DNA of 64,000 nucleotides, from NCBI RefSeq assembly GCF_001428385.1, contig NZ_LMSK01000002.1:152703-216702 (forward strand), given 5' to 3'. Of the stretch, positions 9,980 to 17,221 are shown piece after piece. The notes beneath the pieces were generated by a model, which saw only the letters and a program-made list of their open reading frames with translations, was not told the DNA's origin and searched no databases. Position numbers and translations under genes: made by a program. The first letter of the stretch is position 1. The number at the start of each line of letters is the position of its first letter. This DNA comes from Rhodanobacter sp. Soil772 (GTDB lineage Bacteria > Pseudomonadota > Gammaproteobacteria > Xanthomonadales > Rhodanobacteraceae).

Positions 9980-11296
9980 TCAATTGCTCTTCAACTGCCA
10001 CGCCGGCTGCACGCGCGAGGCACGGAAAGTGGGATACAAGCCGGCCAGCATCGTGGCGACCACGGCCACCAGCAGGGTGAGCAGCAGCAGCGACACGTCC
10101 ACCCGCGCCAGCGCGGCGATGTCCCTGGGCAGCACCCAGCCCACGCTGGCCACCCCCGCACCAGTGAGCAACAGGCCCAGCACGCCGCCCGCCAGGCCGA
10201 CGATGCCGGCCTCGGTAAGGAACTGCGCGTAGATCGCGGCACGCTGCGCGCCCAGTGCGCGGCGTACGCCGATCTCGCCGCTGCGGCGCAGGAACTTCGC
10301 CAGCAGCAGGCCCACCGTGTTCACCAGGCACACCAGCAGCAGCCCCAGCGCCACCAGCAGCGAGACCTTGGTATCGCTGGGCACCACGTGCTGGTTGTCC
10401 AGCCACTGCGGCAGGTTGCGCAGGCGGCTGTTCGGCGCCCAGCGGAAACGCCCGGCCTGCTGCTGCTCGCGCGCATAGTCGTTGAGGTAATTGCGGTAGG
10501 CAGTTGCCGCCGCCGCACCGTCCAGCTCGGCCATGTAGGCAATCCAGACGCACTCGGAATGCTGCAGGCCGACGAAACCCGATTCCTCCGGCACCGCGTT
10601 GCAATTCGTGTTGCCGTCATTCGGCATGGACGTCTGGATGGCGGTGAGGAACGGCAGGAACACGTCGTCGCCGGTGGTGGAGAAGCCGCCGGTGTTGACC
10701 ACGTCGTAGAAGCGCGGCTGCGGGTTCCAGTCATCGAGCACGCCGACCACGCGATAATCCTTGCCCTCGATGTTGACGGTCTTGCCCACGCTGCTGGCGC
10801 CGCCGAACAGCTTCTGGTTGAGCTTGCCGCTGATCACTACCACCGTCGCGCGATTGGTGTCGTCGCTTGCGCTCCAGCCGCTGCCGTACTTGAACGGCAC
10901 ATCCAGCATCGGGAAGAACTCGCCGTATACCGCGTGGCCGCTGACGTTGAGCGGGTGCTTGCCGACTTCCGCCGGCACCACCGACGGCGAGATCTGGTAC
11001 ATCGCCGATTGCCGCTTCGCGCGATGGTCGCGCATCAGCGCCATCGCGTCGGTGTAGCCCATCGCGTTCGGCGGCTCGCCGTCGCTGCTGCGGCCGTTCG
11101 GGCCCCAGTTGTCGATCTGCGGCACGAACAGCTGCGACGATTTCCACGGGATCGGGTCGCCCGACACCGCGCGGAACACCGACCAGGTCGTCATCGACGC
11201 GGCCACGCCGAAGCCGATCGCCAGCACCATCAGCGCGGTCAGGCCGGGACTGCGCCTGAGGCTGCGCAACGCCAATTCGAGGTAATAGCTGAACAT
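9980..11296 (-). CDS. MacB/FtsX-type ABC transporter permease, b-subunit of module 4
   Basis: A 438-residue protein starting MFSYYLELALRSLRRSPG. After the first helix it carries [22 protein letters not shown], a signature shared with b5 but not with b1-b3. The periplasmic cysteine pair is C-x16-C followed by VWIAYMAELD. The coupling motif is GEIGVRRALGAQRAAIYAQFL. It ends WQLKSN. It probably forms a heterodimer with a4, whose start lies 11 bases past its stop. Confidence 0.9.
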   Translation of the reverse strand: MFSYYLELALRSLRRSPGLTALMVLAIGFGVAASMTTWSVFRAVSGDPIPWKSSQLFVPQIDNWGPNGRSSDGEPPNAMGYTDAMALMRDHRAKRQSAMYQISPSVVPAEVGKHPLNVSGHAVYGEFFPMLDVPFKYGSGWSASDDTNRATVVVISGKLNQKLFGGASSVGKTVNIEGKDYRVVGVLDDWNPQPRFYDVVNTGGFSTTGDDVFLPFLTAIQTSMPNDGNTNCNAVPEESGFVGLQHSECVWIAYMAELDGAAAATAYRNYLNDYAREQQQAGRFRWAPNSRLRNLPQWLDNQHVVPSDTKVSLLVALGLLLVCLVNTVGLLLAKFLRRSGEIGVRRALGAQRAAIYAQFLTEAGIVGLAGGVLGLLLTGAGVASVGWVLPRDIAALARVDVSLLLLTLLVAVVATMLAGLYPTFRASRVQPAWQLKSN

Positions 11297-11318
11297 GCCG
11301 AATGCTCCAGGAGTTGAG

Positions 11319-11346
11319 CTCCTCCCCCCGCAGGCAGGGGGAGGAG
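11319..11346. repeat. Stem-loop at the junction of modules 5 and 4
   Basis: Perfect 10-bp arms CTCCTCCCCC and GGGGGAGGAG surround an 8-base loop in the 55-base gap between a5 and b4. It is followed by a short A-run on the plus strand only, so it is not a terminator for the cluster transcript. Confidence 0.65.
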
Positions 11347-11351
11347 AAAAA

Positions 11352-12584
11352 TCACACCGAACGTGTCGCCTCCACCGGCGACACGCGTGAAGCGCGCAGC
11401 GCAGGCCCCAGTACCGCACCCTGGCCAAGCAGCAGCAGGGCGACCACGCCGGTCATCACATAGGCCAGCGACAATCGCGCCATTTCGAACTGGGTGACCA
11501 TCCACAGGTTGATGCCAATCGCCAGCACCGTTCCCACCAGTACCCCGCCGAGGCCGATCAGCAGGTTCTCGGTGAGGAAATAACCGAGGATGTCGCGCCG
11601 CGTGGCGCCCAGCGCGCGGCGCACGCCGATCTGCTTGCGCCGCTGGCCGACCCAGAAGCTGGTCAAGCCGACGATGCCGGCGGCGGTGATCGCCAGCAGC
11701 ACCACGCTGATGAGGCCCATCAGGATCGCCATGCCGAGGTCGCTGTCATAGATGCGCCGACGCACCTCGGCGAAGCTCAGCGTGCCGTGTTCCGGGTCGA
11801 TGATGCGCATGCGGTCTTCCGCATACAGCGCCTTCGGCGCCTCACGCATGGCGGCAGCCAGCTGGCCCGGTTTGGCGCGAACTATGTAGTACAGCCCCTG
11901 TGACGAAACCGGGCGCATCGGCCACAACATGGACTGGTAGGCATATGGCCTCGTCCAGCCACCAACGTTCTGCCTTTGCAGGCGATCGACGATGCCGATG
12001 ATGGTGCTCGGCGTGTTGCTCATCATGTAGATCGGCTTGCCCAGGGCCTCCCCGCGCGGAAACAGGCGGTCGGCCAGGGTCCTGCTCACGATGACCACGG
12101 GGGGAACAGTGAAATCACGCGAGCCCATCTTGCCGATTTCGTCGGCGCGGAAGTTGCGACCAGCGACCAGCTTCACTCCCAGCGTATCGAGCAGCTGTTC
12201 ATCACCTGCATACATCGCCGGATCGGCAATCCACTGGGTCTGATCCGGCGCGAGCATGACCGGTACGTCGTCGCCGTCGCCGCATAGCGGGCACGAACTG
12301 GCTGGAGCCGCATTGCGCACACTTGGCAATTGCCGCAGCGCGGCAAGATCAGTTCGGACCTGGGCATCGAACTGCATCGTGGCTGCCTGGTCTGCCCATC
12401 CGTTGTAGATCACGAACAGGCTGGCTTCATCCACACCGCTTGGCTCGGACAAGTGCACAAGTCGCTGCCGGATGATGAACAGCGCGTTGCACACGATCGC
12501 CAGGGTCAGTGCAATTTGCAGCGCGACCAGTATGGTGCCGGCCTTGTGGTGACGCAGCGCGGCGAGAATGGGCTTGATCTGCAT
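11352..12584 (-). CDS. MacB/FtsX-type ABC transporter permease, a-subunit of module 5
   Basis: A 410-residue permease starting MQIKPILAALRHHKAG with its first helix near residues 16-38. The periplasmic domain contains a CPLC motif (SSCPLCGDGDD, roughly residues 101-111) seen in no other a-copy. It could be a redox or metal-binding site, but this is inference. The coupling motif is QIGVRRALGATRRDILGYF and the tail VSPVEATRSV differs from the VPPVVAT ending of modules 1-4. It lies 10 bases after b5. Confidence 0.9.
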   Translation of the reverse strand: MQIKPILAALRHHKAGTILVALQIALTLAIVCNALFIIRQRLVHLSEPSGVDEASLFVIYNGWADQAATMQFDAQVRTDLAALRQLPSVRNAAPASSCPLCGDGDDVPVMLAPDQTQWIADPAMYAGDEQLLDTLGVKLVAGRNFRADEIGKMGSRDFTVPPVVIVSRTLADRLFPRGEALGKPIYMMSNTPSTIIGIVDRLQRQNVGGWTRPYAYQSMLWPMRPVSSQGLYYIVRAKPGQLAAAMREAPKALYAEDRMRIIDPEHGTLSFAEVRRRIYDSDLGMAILMGLISVVLLAITAAGIVGLTSFWVGQRRKQIGVRRALGATRRDILGYFLTENLLIGLGGVLVGTVLAIGINLWMVTQFEMARLSLAYVMTGVVALLLLGQGAVLGPALRASRVSPVEATRSV

Positions 12585-12594
12585 CGCCGTCGCC

Positions 12595-13905
12595 TCAGTT
12601 GGATTTCAATTGCCAGGCCGGCTGCACCTGCGCCGCGCGCCAGGCCGGATAGAATGCCGCTGCCAGGGTGGCAAGGATGGCGACCGCCATCGTCAGTCCC
12701 ACCAGTGACATATCCACGTGTGCCAGCCGTGCTATCTGCGGCCGGAAAAGGACGCCCACGCCGGACACGCCAAGAACAGTGAATACCAGCCCCAGCACGC
12801 CACCGGCCAACCCGACCATCGCCGCCTCAATCAGGTACTGCGCGTAGATTTCCCGACGCGAGGCGCCCAGCGAACGCCGCACGCCAATCTCGCCGGCACG
12901 ACGCATGAACTTGGCCAGCAACAGGCCGGTGGTGTTGATCAGGCAGATCACGAAGAAACCCAGCGAGACCATCAGCGAAATACGACTCTCCTGCGGTACC
13001 ACACGCTGGTAGTCGAGCCATTGCGCCACGTTGCGCAAACGCACATTGGGCGCCCAGCCGAAGCGTCCCGCCCGCTGCTGATCCGCGGCATAGTCTTCGA
13101 GGAACCGTCGATAACGCGCGACATCCGCCGAGCTGCCCAGCTCCACCCACGGCGTGACCCACACGCAGTTGCCTTGCAACCAGCTGTCCCAGCCGGTTAA
13201 ATCCAGTTTTCCCCGGCAACTGTTGCTGCCTGCGCTTGCGATCTGCAGATCCAGTGCGCGGGTGAACGGCAGGTAGAAGTCCATGGCATCGGCGAAACCG
13301 CTGCTGCTGAACAAGTCGAAGAAGCGAGGTGTCGGGTTCCATTGGCGCGTCACGCCGACGATGCGATAGAGGTGTCCACCCAAGGTGATTTCGCGGCCTA
13401 CACTGTCGACATCACCGAAAAGTTTCCGGTTGAATTCCGCGCCAAGTACCACCACGGCACCACGACTCTCGTCGTCCGCTGCATTCCAGCCGCCGCCGTA
13501 CAGGAACGGCACCTCGAACATCGGAAAGAAATCGCCGTATACCGCATAGCCCCTGGCCGCCACCGGCAGGCTGCGGTTACCTTCCGGCAACACCGACAGC
13601 CGCACCGGGTAGAGCAGGGTCTGCCGCACGGCCCGGTGCGCATGCATCAGCGCCATGGCATCCGCGTAATTCAGCGCATCCGGTGGCTCGCCCTTGAGAT
13701 TTTGCTGCGGCCCCCAGCCGTCGATCTGCGGGATGAACAACTGCGTCGATTTATCCGGGATCGGATCGCCCGACACCGCGCGGAACACCGACCAGGTGAT
13801 CATCGACGCGGCCACGCCAAAACCGATCGCCATCACCATCAACGCGGTCAGCGCCGGATTGCGACGCAGGCTGCGAAGACCGAGTTGGACATAGTAGGCG
13901 AACAT
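12595..13905 (-). CDS. MacB/FtsX-type ABC transporter permease, b-subunit of module 5
   Basis: A 436-residue protein, the first permease after the ATPase gene. It begins [19 protein letters not shown] and has the b4-like sequence [13 protein letters not shown]. Its cysteine pair is C-x16-C, with the enclosed loop rich in tryptophan, leucine and aspartate. The coupling motif is [21 protein letters not shown] and the protein ends WQLKSN. The 138-base gap to the ATPase gene holds a long inverted repeat, so relative expression of the ATPase/adaptor pair and the permeases may differ. Confidence 0.9.
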   Translation of the reverse strand: MFAYYVQLGLRSLRRNPALTALMVMAIGFGVAASMITWSVFRAVSGDPIPDKSTQLFIPQIDGWGPQQNLKGEPPDALNYADAMALMHAHRAVRQTLLYPVRLSVLPEGNRSLPVAARGYAVYGDFFPMFEVPFLYGGGWNAADDESRGAVVVLGAEFNRKLFGDVDSVGREITLGGHLYRIVGVTRQWNPTPRFFDLFSSSGFADAMDFYLPFTRALDLQIASAGSNSCRGKLDLTGWDSWLQGNCVWVTPWVELGSSADVARYRRFLEDYAADQQRAGRFGWAPNVRLRNVAQWLDYQRVVPQESRISLMVSLGFFVICLINTTGLLLAKFMRRAGEIGVRRSLGASRREIYAQYLIEAAMVGLAGGVLGLVFTVLGVSGVGVLFRPQIARLAHVDMSLVGLTMAVAILATLAAAFYPAWRAAQVQPAWQLKSN

Positions 13906-13913
13906 GCTTGGAG

Positions 13914-14006
13914 TTCCGGGATTCGGGGTTGGGGGATTCGGGATTCGGAAAAGCGGCGGTCTCGCGAGCTGGTGCTCTCAACCAATCCCCAATCCCGAAT
14001 CCCGGC
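13914..14006. repeat. GATTCGGGATT-family inverted repeat between permease b5 and the ATPase
   Basis: The left arm (13914-13949) has repeated GGGATTCGGG units and the right arm (13983-14006) has the complementary CCCAATCCCGAATCCC, separated by about 33 bases. The same unit is found at 27368-27462, 30580-30609, 43146-43176 and 58416-58508. It is a dispersed palindromic element, not specific to this cluster. Confidence 0.8.
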
Positions 14007-14043
14007 TTTCAACAGACGAATGTCTGGTGGTTATCCCGGCCGT

Positions 14044-14760
14044 TCAGCCGTGGGCTTCGTCAACGGCATGCACGGTGTGGAAGCGCGGGTCTTCCGACAG
14101 ATCCACCACCTGGCCGTCGATGATGTGCACGTTGCGCTGGGCACGCGCGGCCAGCTCCGGGTCATGCGTGACCATCACGATGGTGGCGCCTTCGCGATGG
14201 ATGTCTTCCAGCAGTTCGAGCACGCTGCGCGCCATCTGCGTGTCCAGGTTGCCGGTCGGTTCGTCCGCCAGCAGCAGGCGCGGCGAGCCGGCCAGCGCGC
14301 GGGCGATCGCCACGCGCTGCTGCTGGCCGCCGGAGAGTTCGGCCGGGTAGTGCTTGGCGCGCGAGGCCAGGCCCACGCGCTCCAGCGAATCCATGATGCG
14401 CTGCTTGCGCTCGGCCGCCTTCATGCCGCGGTAGCGCAACGGCACTTCGATGTTGTCGAACACGTTGAGGTCGGGAATCAGGTTGAACGCCTGGAAGATG
14501 AAGCCGATCTTCTCGTTGCGGATCTTCGAGCGTGCGTTGTCGTTGAGGTTGCTCACCTCGATGCCGTCCAGGTGGTACTCGCCACCACTGAAGGTTTCCA
14601 GCAGGCCGGCGATGGTCAGGAAGGTGGTCTTGCCGGAACCGGACGGGCCGGTGACGGCAACGAACTCGCCCTCTTTCACGTCGATGTTGAAATCGCGCAG
14701 CGCATAGGTCTCCACCACTTCGGTGCGGTAGACCTTGGACAGGTGGGTCATCTTCAGCAT
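14044..14760 (-). CDS. ABC transporter ATP-binding protein, MacB/LolD type
   Basis: A 238-residue soluble ATPase and the only one in the cluster. Walker A GPSGSGKT is at 38-45, the Q-loop glutamine at 90, the signature LSGGQQQR at 142-149, Walker B RLLLADEP at 161-168 and the switch histidine at 199. All catalytic residues are intact. It is of the LolD/MacB-N type that couples to FtsX-fold permeases, without the fused permease of true MacB. It sits between the adaptor gene and five permease pairs and probably energises all of them. The extra C-terminal tail after residue 222 ([16 protein letters not shown]) is unremarkable. Confidence 0.95.
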   Translation of the reverse strand: MLKMTHLSKVYRTEVVETYALRDFNIDVKEGEFVAVTGPSGSGKTTFLTIAGLLETFSGGEYHLDGIEVSNLNDNARSKIRNEKIGFIFQAFNLIPDLNVFDNIEVPLRYRGMKAAERKQRIMDSLERVGLASRAKHYPAELSGGQQQRVAIARALAGSPRLLLADEPTGNLDTQMARSVLELLEDIHREGATIVMVTHDPELAARAQRNVHIIDGQVVDLSEDPRFHTVHAVDEAHG

Positions 14761-14793
14761 GGTTGTTCCTCGGTGGTGGTGATGGTGTCTGCG

Positions 14794-14816
14794 CCTCCCC
14801 CTGCTCGCAGGGGAGG
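14794..14816. repeat. Stem-loop between the adaptor and ATPase genes
   Basis: CCTCCCC and GGGGAGG form 7-bp arms around CTGCTCGCAG, itself partly self-complementary, in the 66-base space between the two genes. It is similar in composition to the module-junction hairpins. Confidence 0.6.
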
Positions 14817-14826
14817 GAGAAAATCG

Positions 14827-16098
14827 TCAGTTGCTGATCGCGACAGTCGCCGCGCCCTTGAAGCTGTCGGTGCCGGAGATCACGATGCGGTCGCCTTCCT
14901 TCAGGCCGTCGAGGATCTCCACCTTGTCGATGCTGGAGGCGCCGACGCGGATCGGGGTTTTCTTGGCGATGCCGTCGCGCACCAGATAGGCATAGCTGCC
15001 GCCGGATTCGTCGACGAACGAGCCGCGCTGCACGGTCAGCACGTTGTCGCGCTTGTCCAGCAGCACGCGCACCGACAGGCGCTGGTTCTGCCGCAGCTGC
15101 TTCGGCGTCTCGCCCTCGAAGCGCAGCCGCGCGGCGACCTGGCCGTTGACCACTTCCGGCGAGATCGCACTGACCAAGCCCTTCCAGGTGTGACCGTTGC
15201 CGCTGATCTCGCCGGCCATGCCGATGCCGAGGTCGCGGGCGAAACTTTCCGGCACCTGCATCTCCACCTGCAGCGCGGACAGGTCGATCACGCTGAGCAG
15301 CTGCGCGTCCTTGGCCACGGTGGCGCGCTCGGCGATGAACAGCTGGCCGACCTGGCCGTCCACCGGCGACTTCACGTTGAGGTCGTCGACTTGGCGCTGC
15401 AGGTCCTTCACCAGCAACAGCTGGCGCTCGTGCGCGAGCTTCTTCGACTGGATGTCGAAGCTGAGACTGTCGTTGTCGAGGCCGAGGTTGGCCTTGGCAT
15501 GCGTGGTGGCGATTTTCGCCTTGTCCAGCGCGTCCTTGGCCTTGTCCACGTCCATGTTGGACACCGCGCCCTTGGCATACGCCTTCTGGTAACGGTCGAG
15601 GTTGCGCTCGGCGGTGGTCTGGTCGATGGTGGCGTTGTCGTAGGTTTCCTGCAGCGCGGAACGCTGCTTGCGCGCGTCGATCTGCGCGCGCCGGTATTCC
15701 ACTTCCATCGCGTCGGCGTTGCTCTGTTCCTGCGCCAGCTTGTTGGTCAGCTCCGGGCTGACGATGGTGGCCAGCACCTGGCCGATCTTCACCGTGTCGC
15801 CGGCATGCACCTGCAGCGTCACCGCGCCGCCGGAGGTGGCGTACAAGGTGGGGCTGACCGCCGCCACCACCTTGCCTTCGGCGGCGATGTCGCGCACGAA
15901 CGGGCCGCGTTCGACGGTGGCAAAGGCCAGCCGCGAACTGCTGACCGATTCGGACGCCGAAAACAGCCGGCCGATGCCCGGCGCCAGCCAGGCCAGCAGC
16001 GCCAGCACGAGTACGCCGGCGCCAAGCAGAATCAGCTGGCGCTTGCGGTTGGGTTTGACCTCGACCAGGCGGTCTTGTGCGGAAGTGTCGCGGATCAT
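14827..16098 (-). CDS. Periplasmic adaptor (HlyD/MacA-like membrane fusion protein)
   Basis: A 423-residue protein with a short cytoplasmic start, one helix at about residues 19-40 (LILLGAGVLVLALLAWLAPGI), a lipoyl half-motif region, a long alpha-helical hairpin (roughly 110-220, rich in A, K, D and Q), and beta-barrel domains at the C-terminus. This is the architecture of adaptors that bridge inner-membrane ABC permeases to an outer-membrane channel. No TolC-like gene is in the window. The ATG at 16098 gives the usual short N-terminus; the open frame runs to 16212 but passes through the promoter. It is the first gene of the predicted sigma-54 operon. Confidence 0.93.
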   Translation of the reverse strand: MIRDTSAQDRLVEVKPNRKRQLILLGAGVLVLALLAWLAPGIGRLFSASESVSSSRLAFATVERGPFVRDIAAEGKVVAAVSPTLYATSGGAVTLQVHAGDTVKIGQVLATIVSPELTNKLAQEQSNADAMEVEYRRAQIDARKQRSALQETYDNATIDQTTAERNLDRYQKAYAKGAVSNMDVDKAKDALDKAKIATTHAKANLGLDNDSLSFDIQSKKLAHERQLLLVKDLQRQVDDLNVKSPVDGQVGQLFIAERATVAKDAQLLSVIDLSALQVEMQVPESFARDLGIGMAGEISGNGHTWKGLVSAISPEVVNGQVAARLRFEGETPKQLRQNQRLSVRVLLDKRDNVLTVQRGSFVDESGGSYAYLVRDGIAKKTPIRVGASSIDKVEILDGLKEGDRIVISGTDSFKGAATVAISN

Positions 16099-16143
16099 CG
16101 ATGCCGTTCCTGACCGCGTACAGCGCGGTTGCACAAGGGTCAT

Positions 16144-16159
16144 TGCAATCCATGTGCCA
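16144..16159 (-). promoter_or_regulatory. Sigma-54 (-24/-12) promoter of the five-module ABC cluster
   Basis: On the minus strand the site reads TGGCAC-N5-TTGCA with exactly 10 bases between the GG and GC dinucleotides, matching the RpoN consensus at every invariant position. The predicted start of transcription is near 16133, giving a leader of about 35 bases before the adaptor ATG. The NtrC-type regulator at the far end of the same cluster supports its use. Confidence 0.85.
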
Positions 16160-16215
16160 CTCGGGAACGGCTTGGTTATCACATACCTTTCAACGGCTTG
16201 AGGCGCATGCATCCG

Positions 16216-16247
16216 GTCCGTGCAGTGTCCGCGGACACTGTACGGAC
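16216..16247. promoter_or_regulatory. 32-bp palindrome, probable enhancer site for the NtrC-type regulator
   Basis: The arms GTCCGTACAGTGTCC and GGACACTGCACGGAC (minus strand) are complementary at 14 of 15 positions around a GC centre, and the core GTGTCCGCGGACAC is perfect. The centre is about 98 bases upstream of the predicted sigma-54 start, in the normal range for enhancer-binding proteins that reach the polymerase by DNA looping. It lies just past the 3' end of the neighbouring gene, so a terminator hairpin is a possible alternative, although no U-run follows. Confidence 0.75.
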
Positions 16248-16272
16248 AACCGGACGAACGGCGGACGCGCGC

Positions 16273-16845
16273 TCAACCGCCGCCCATCGGCTGCAGCGGC
16301 ACCGTCTCGGCGTGCGCAATCCGGCCGGCCAGTTGCCGGCTCAGCGGCGATACCGCGGCAGTGGCTTCGGCACCGAGCACGTCCAGGCCAGCCAGCCGCC
16401 GCGTGTGGAAGCGCAGCACCTGTGCGCTGGCCGGGCGCAACCAGCGTGCGGGCTTCGACGCGGGCATCGGTTCGCCGCCGGCAAGCAGACGATCCCAGGC
16501 CAGGTAGTCGGTATCCGGCAACAGGTGCAGCCGGGTACAGGCGCGGCCTTCCCGGTCCATGCACTCGATCCACTCGCGCGGGCCTTCGACCGTGATCATG
16601 CTGGCCGCCATCAACCAACGCGTCTGCAGCAGCGGCACCAACTGCATCGCCTCGACCAGCAAACCGCGCGGCAGCTCCCGCACCGTCGAACCGCCTGGCC
16701 GCATCGGCACGTAGAGCACGCTGCCCAGCGCCGGCAAGCCGGCGATCAGCCGTGCCGGCGTCATGCGCAGGCCACGCCGGCTCACGGACGCGGTGGCAGC
16801 TTGCAGGCGCAAGTCCTGCAGCCGATGTACCAGCGAAACGAACAT
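16273..16845 (-). CDS. Uncharacterised protein co-oriented with hemP
   Basis: A 190-residue protein that I do not recognise. It has no clear signal peptide or transmembrane helix and is rich in arginine and leucine. Its middle (ITVEGPREWIECMDREGRACTRLHLLPDTDYLAWD) looks like a beta-rich sandwich. It ends with three glycines after QPM. It follows hemP by 99 bases on the same strand and is the only other gene before the sigma-54 promoter region, so it probably shares Fur control. A role in haem handling is suggested by position only. Confidence 0.65.
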   Translation of the reverse strand: MFVSLVHRLQDLRLQAATASVSRRGLRMTPARLIAGLPALGSVLYVPMRPGGSTVRELPRGLLVEAMQLVPLLQTRWLMAASMITVEGPREWIECMDREGRACTRLHLLPDTDYLAWDRLLAGGEPMPASKPARWLRPASAQVLRFHTRRLAGLDVLGAEATAAVSPLSRQLAGRIAHAETVPLQPMGGG

Positions 16846-16944
16846 CGATCACCTCCGGCATTGCAGCCCGGCTGGCGTCCGCGAAGAGCGCACTGGCTGA
16901 GGCGGGGGAACAACCGCCGCCCGCGATGCGCAGGCGGCGGCGAA

Positions 16945-17148
16945 TTACTTGGTCAGGATCAGCTTGTCGTTGCGGGTCAGGCGCAGGTGGTATTCGCTGC
17001 CCTGGTGCTGGATCACCAGTTCGCGCTCACCTTCCAGCAGCGCATGGCTGGAGACACGCCTGGCCGCCGGGGCTGGAGTCGGCGACGACAAAGCCGGCCG
17101 CGGGATCGCGCGTGACGACGGCAGTTGGTGCAAGGACAGGACAGGCAT
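16945..17148 (-). CDS. hemP: Hemin uptake protein HemP
   Basis: A 67-residue protein. Its C-terminal half (from about residue 38: LLEGERELVIQHQGSEYHLR, then LTRNDKLILTK) matches the conserved HemP core of a short beta-rich domain ending in a lysine-leucine-isoleucine-leucine-threonine-lysine motif. The N-terminal part is proline- and serine-rich and variable, as usual. HemP proteins act in the cytoplasm in iron-responsive haem uptake; in several bacteria the homologue is needed for expression of haem transport genes. The promoter upstream carries a clear Fur box. No haem receptor is next to it here. Confidence 0.85.
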   Translation of the reverse strand: MPVLSLHQLPSSRAIPRPALSSPTPAPAARRVSSHALLEGERELVIQHQGSEYHLRLTRNDKLILTK

Positions 17149-17180
17149 CGGAATATCCGGAGGAAGCGGCGACGTTATTG

Positions 17181-17208
17181 ATGATAATGATTCTCATTTA
17201 ACTGTCAA
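17181..17208 (-). promoter_or_regulatory. Fur-box promoter of hemP
   Basis: On the minus strand TTGACA (17203-17208) and TATCAT (17181-17186) are 16 bases apart. The Fur-like sequence at 17183-17201 matches 14 of 19 positions of the classic GATAATGATAATCATTATC box and covers the spacer. Binding of Fur-Fe(II) there would block polymerase, so hemP should be induced by iron limitation. Confidence 0.85.
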
Positions 17209-17221
17209 CCACCCTCCTTCT

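Noticed and set aside
8712..10604. Reading permease a4 as a 630-residue protein
   Set aside because: The extra 212 N-terminal codons lie inside b4 in another frame. The MKLHPIL start matches all paralogues and has a ribosome site.
13342..16113. A 923-codon plus-strand frame opposite the ATPase and adaptor genes
   Set aside because: The opposite strand has complete ABC ATPase and adaptor motifs; the plus-strand product has no recognisable domain.
16216..16247. Intrinsic terminator of the gene ending at 16273
   Set aside because: The stem is long enough, but no T-run follows on the minus strand, and its distance from the sigma-54 promoter fits an enhancer better. Not fully excluded.
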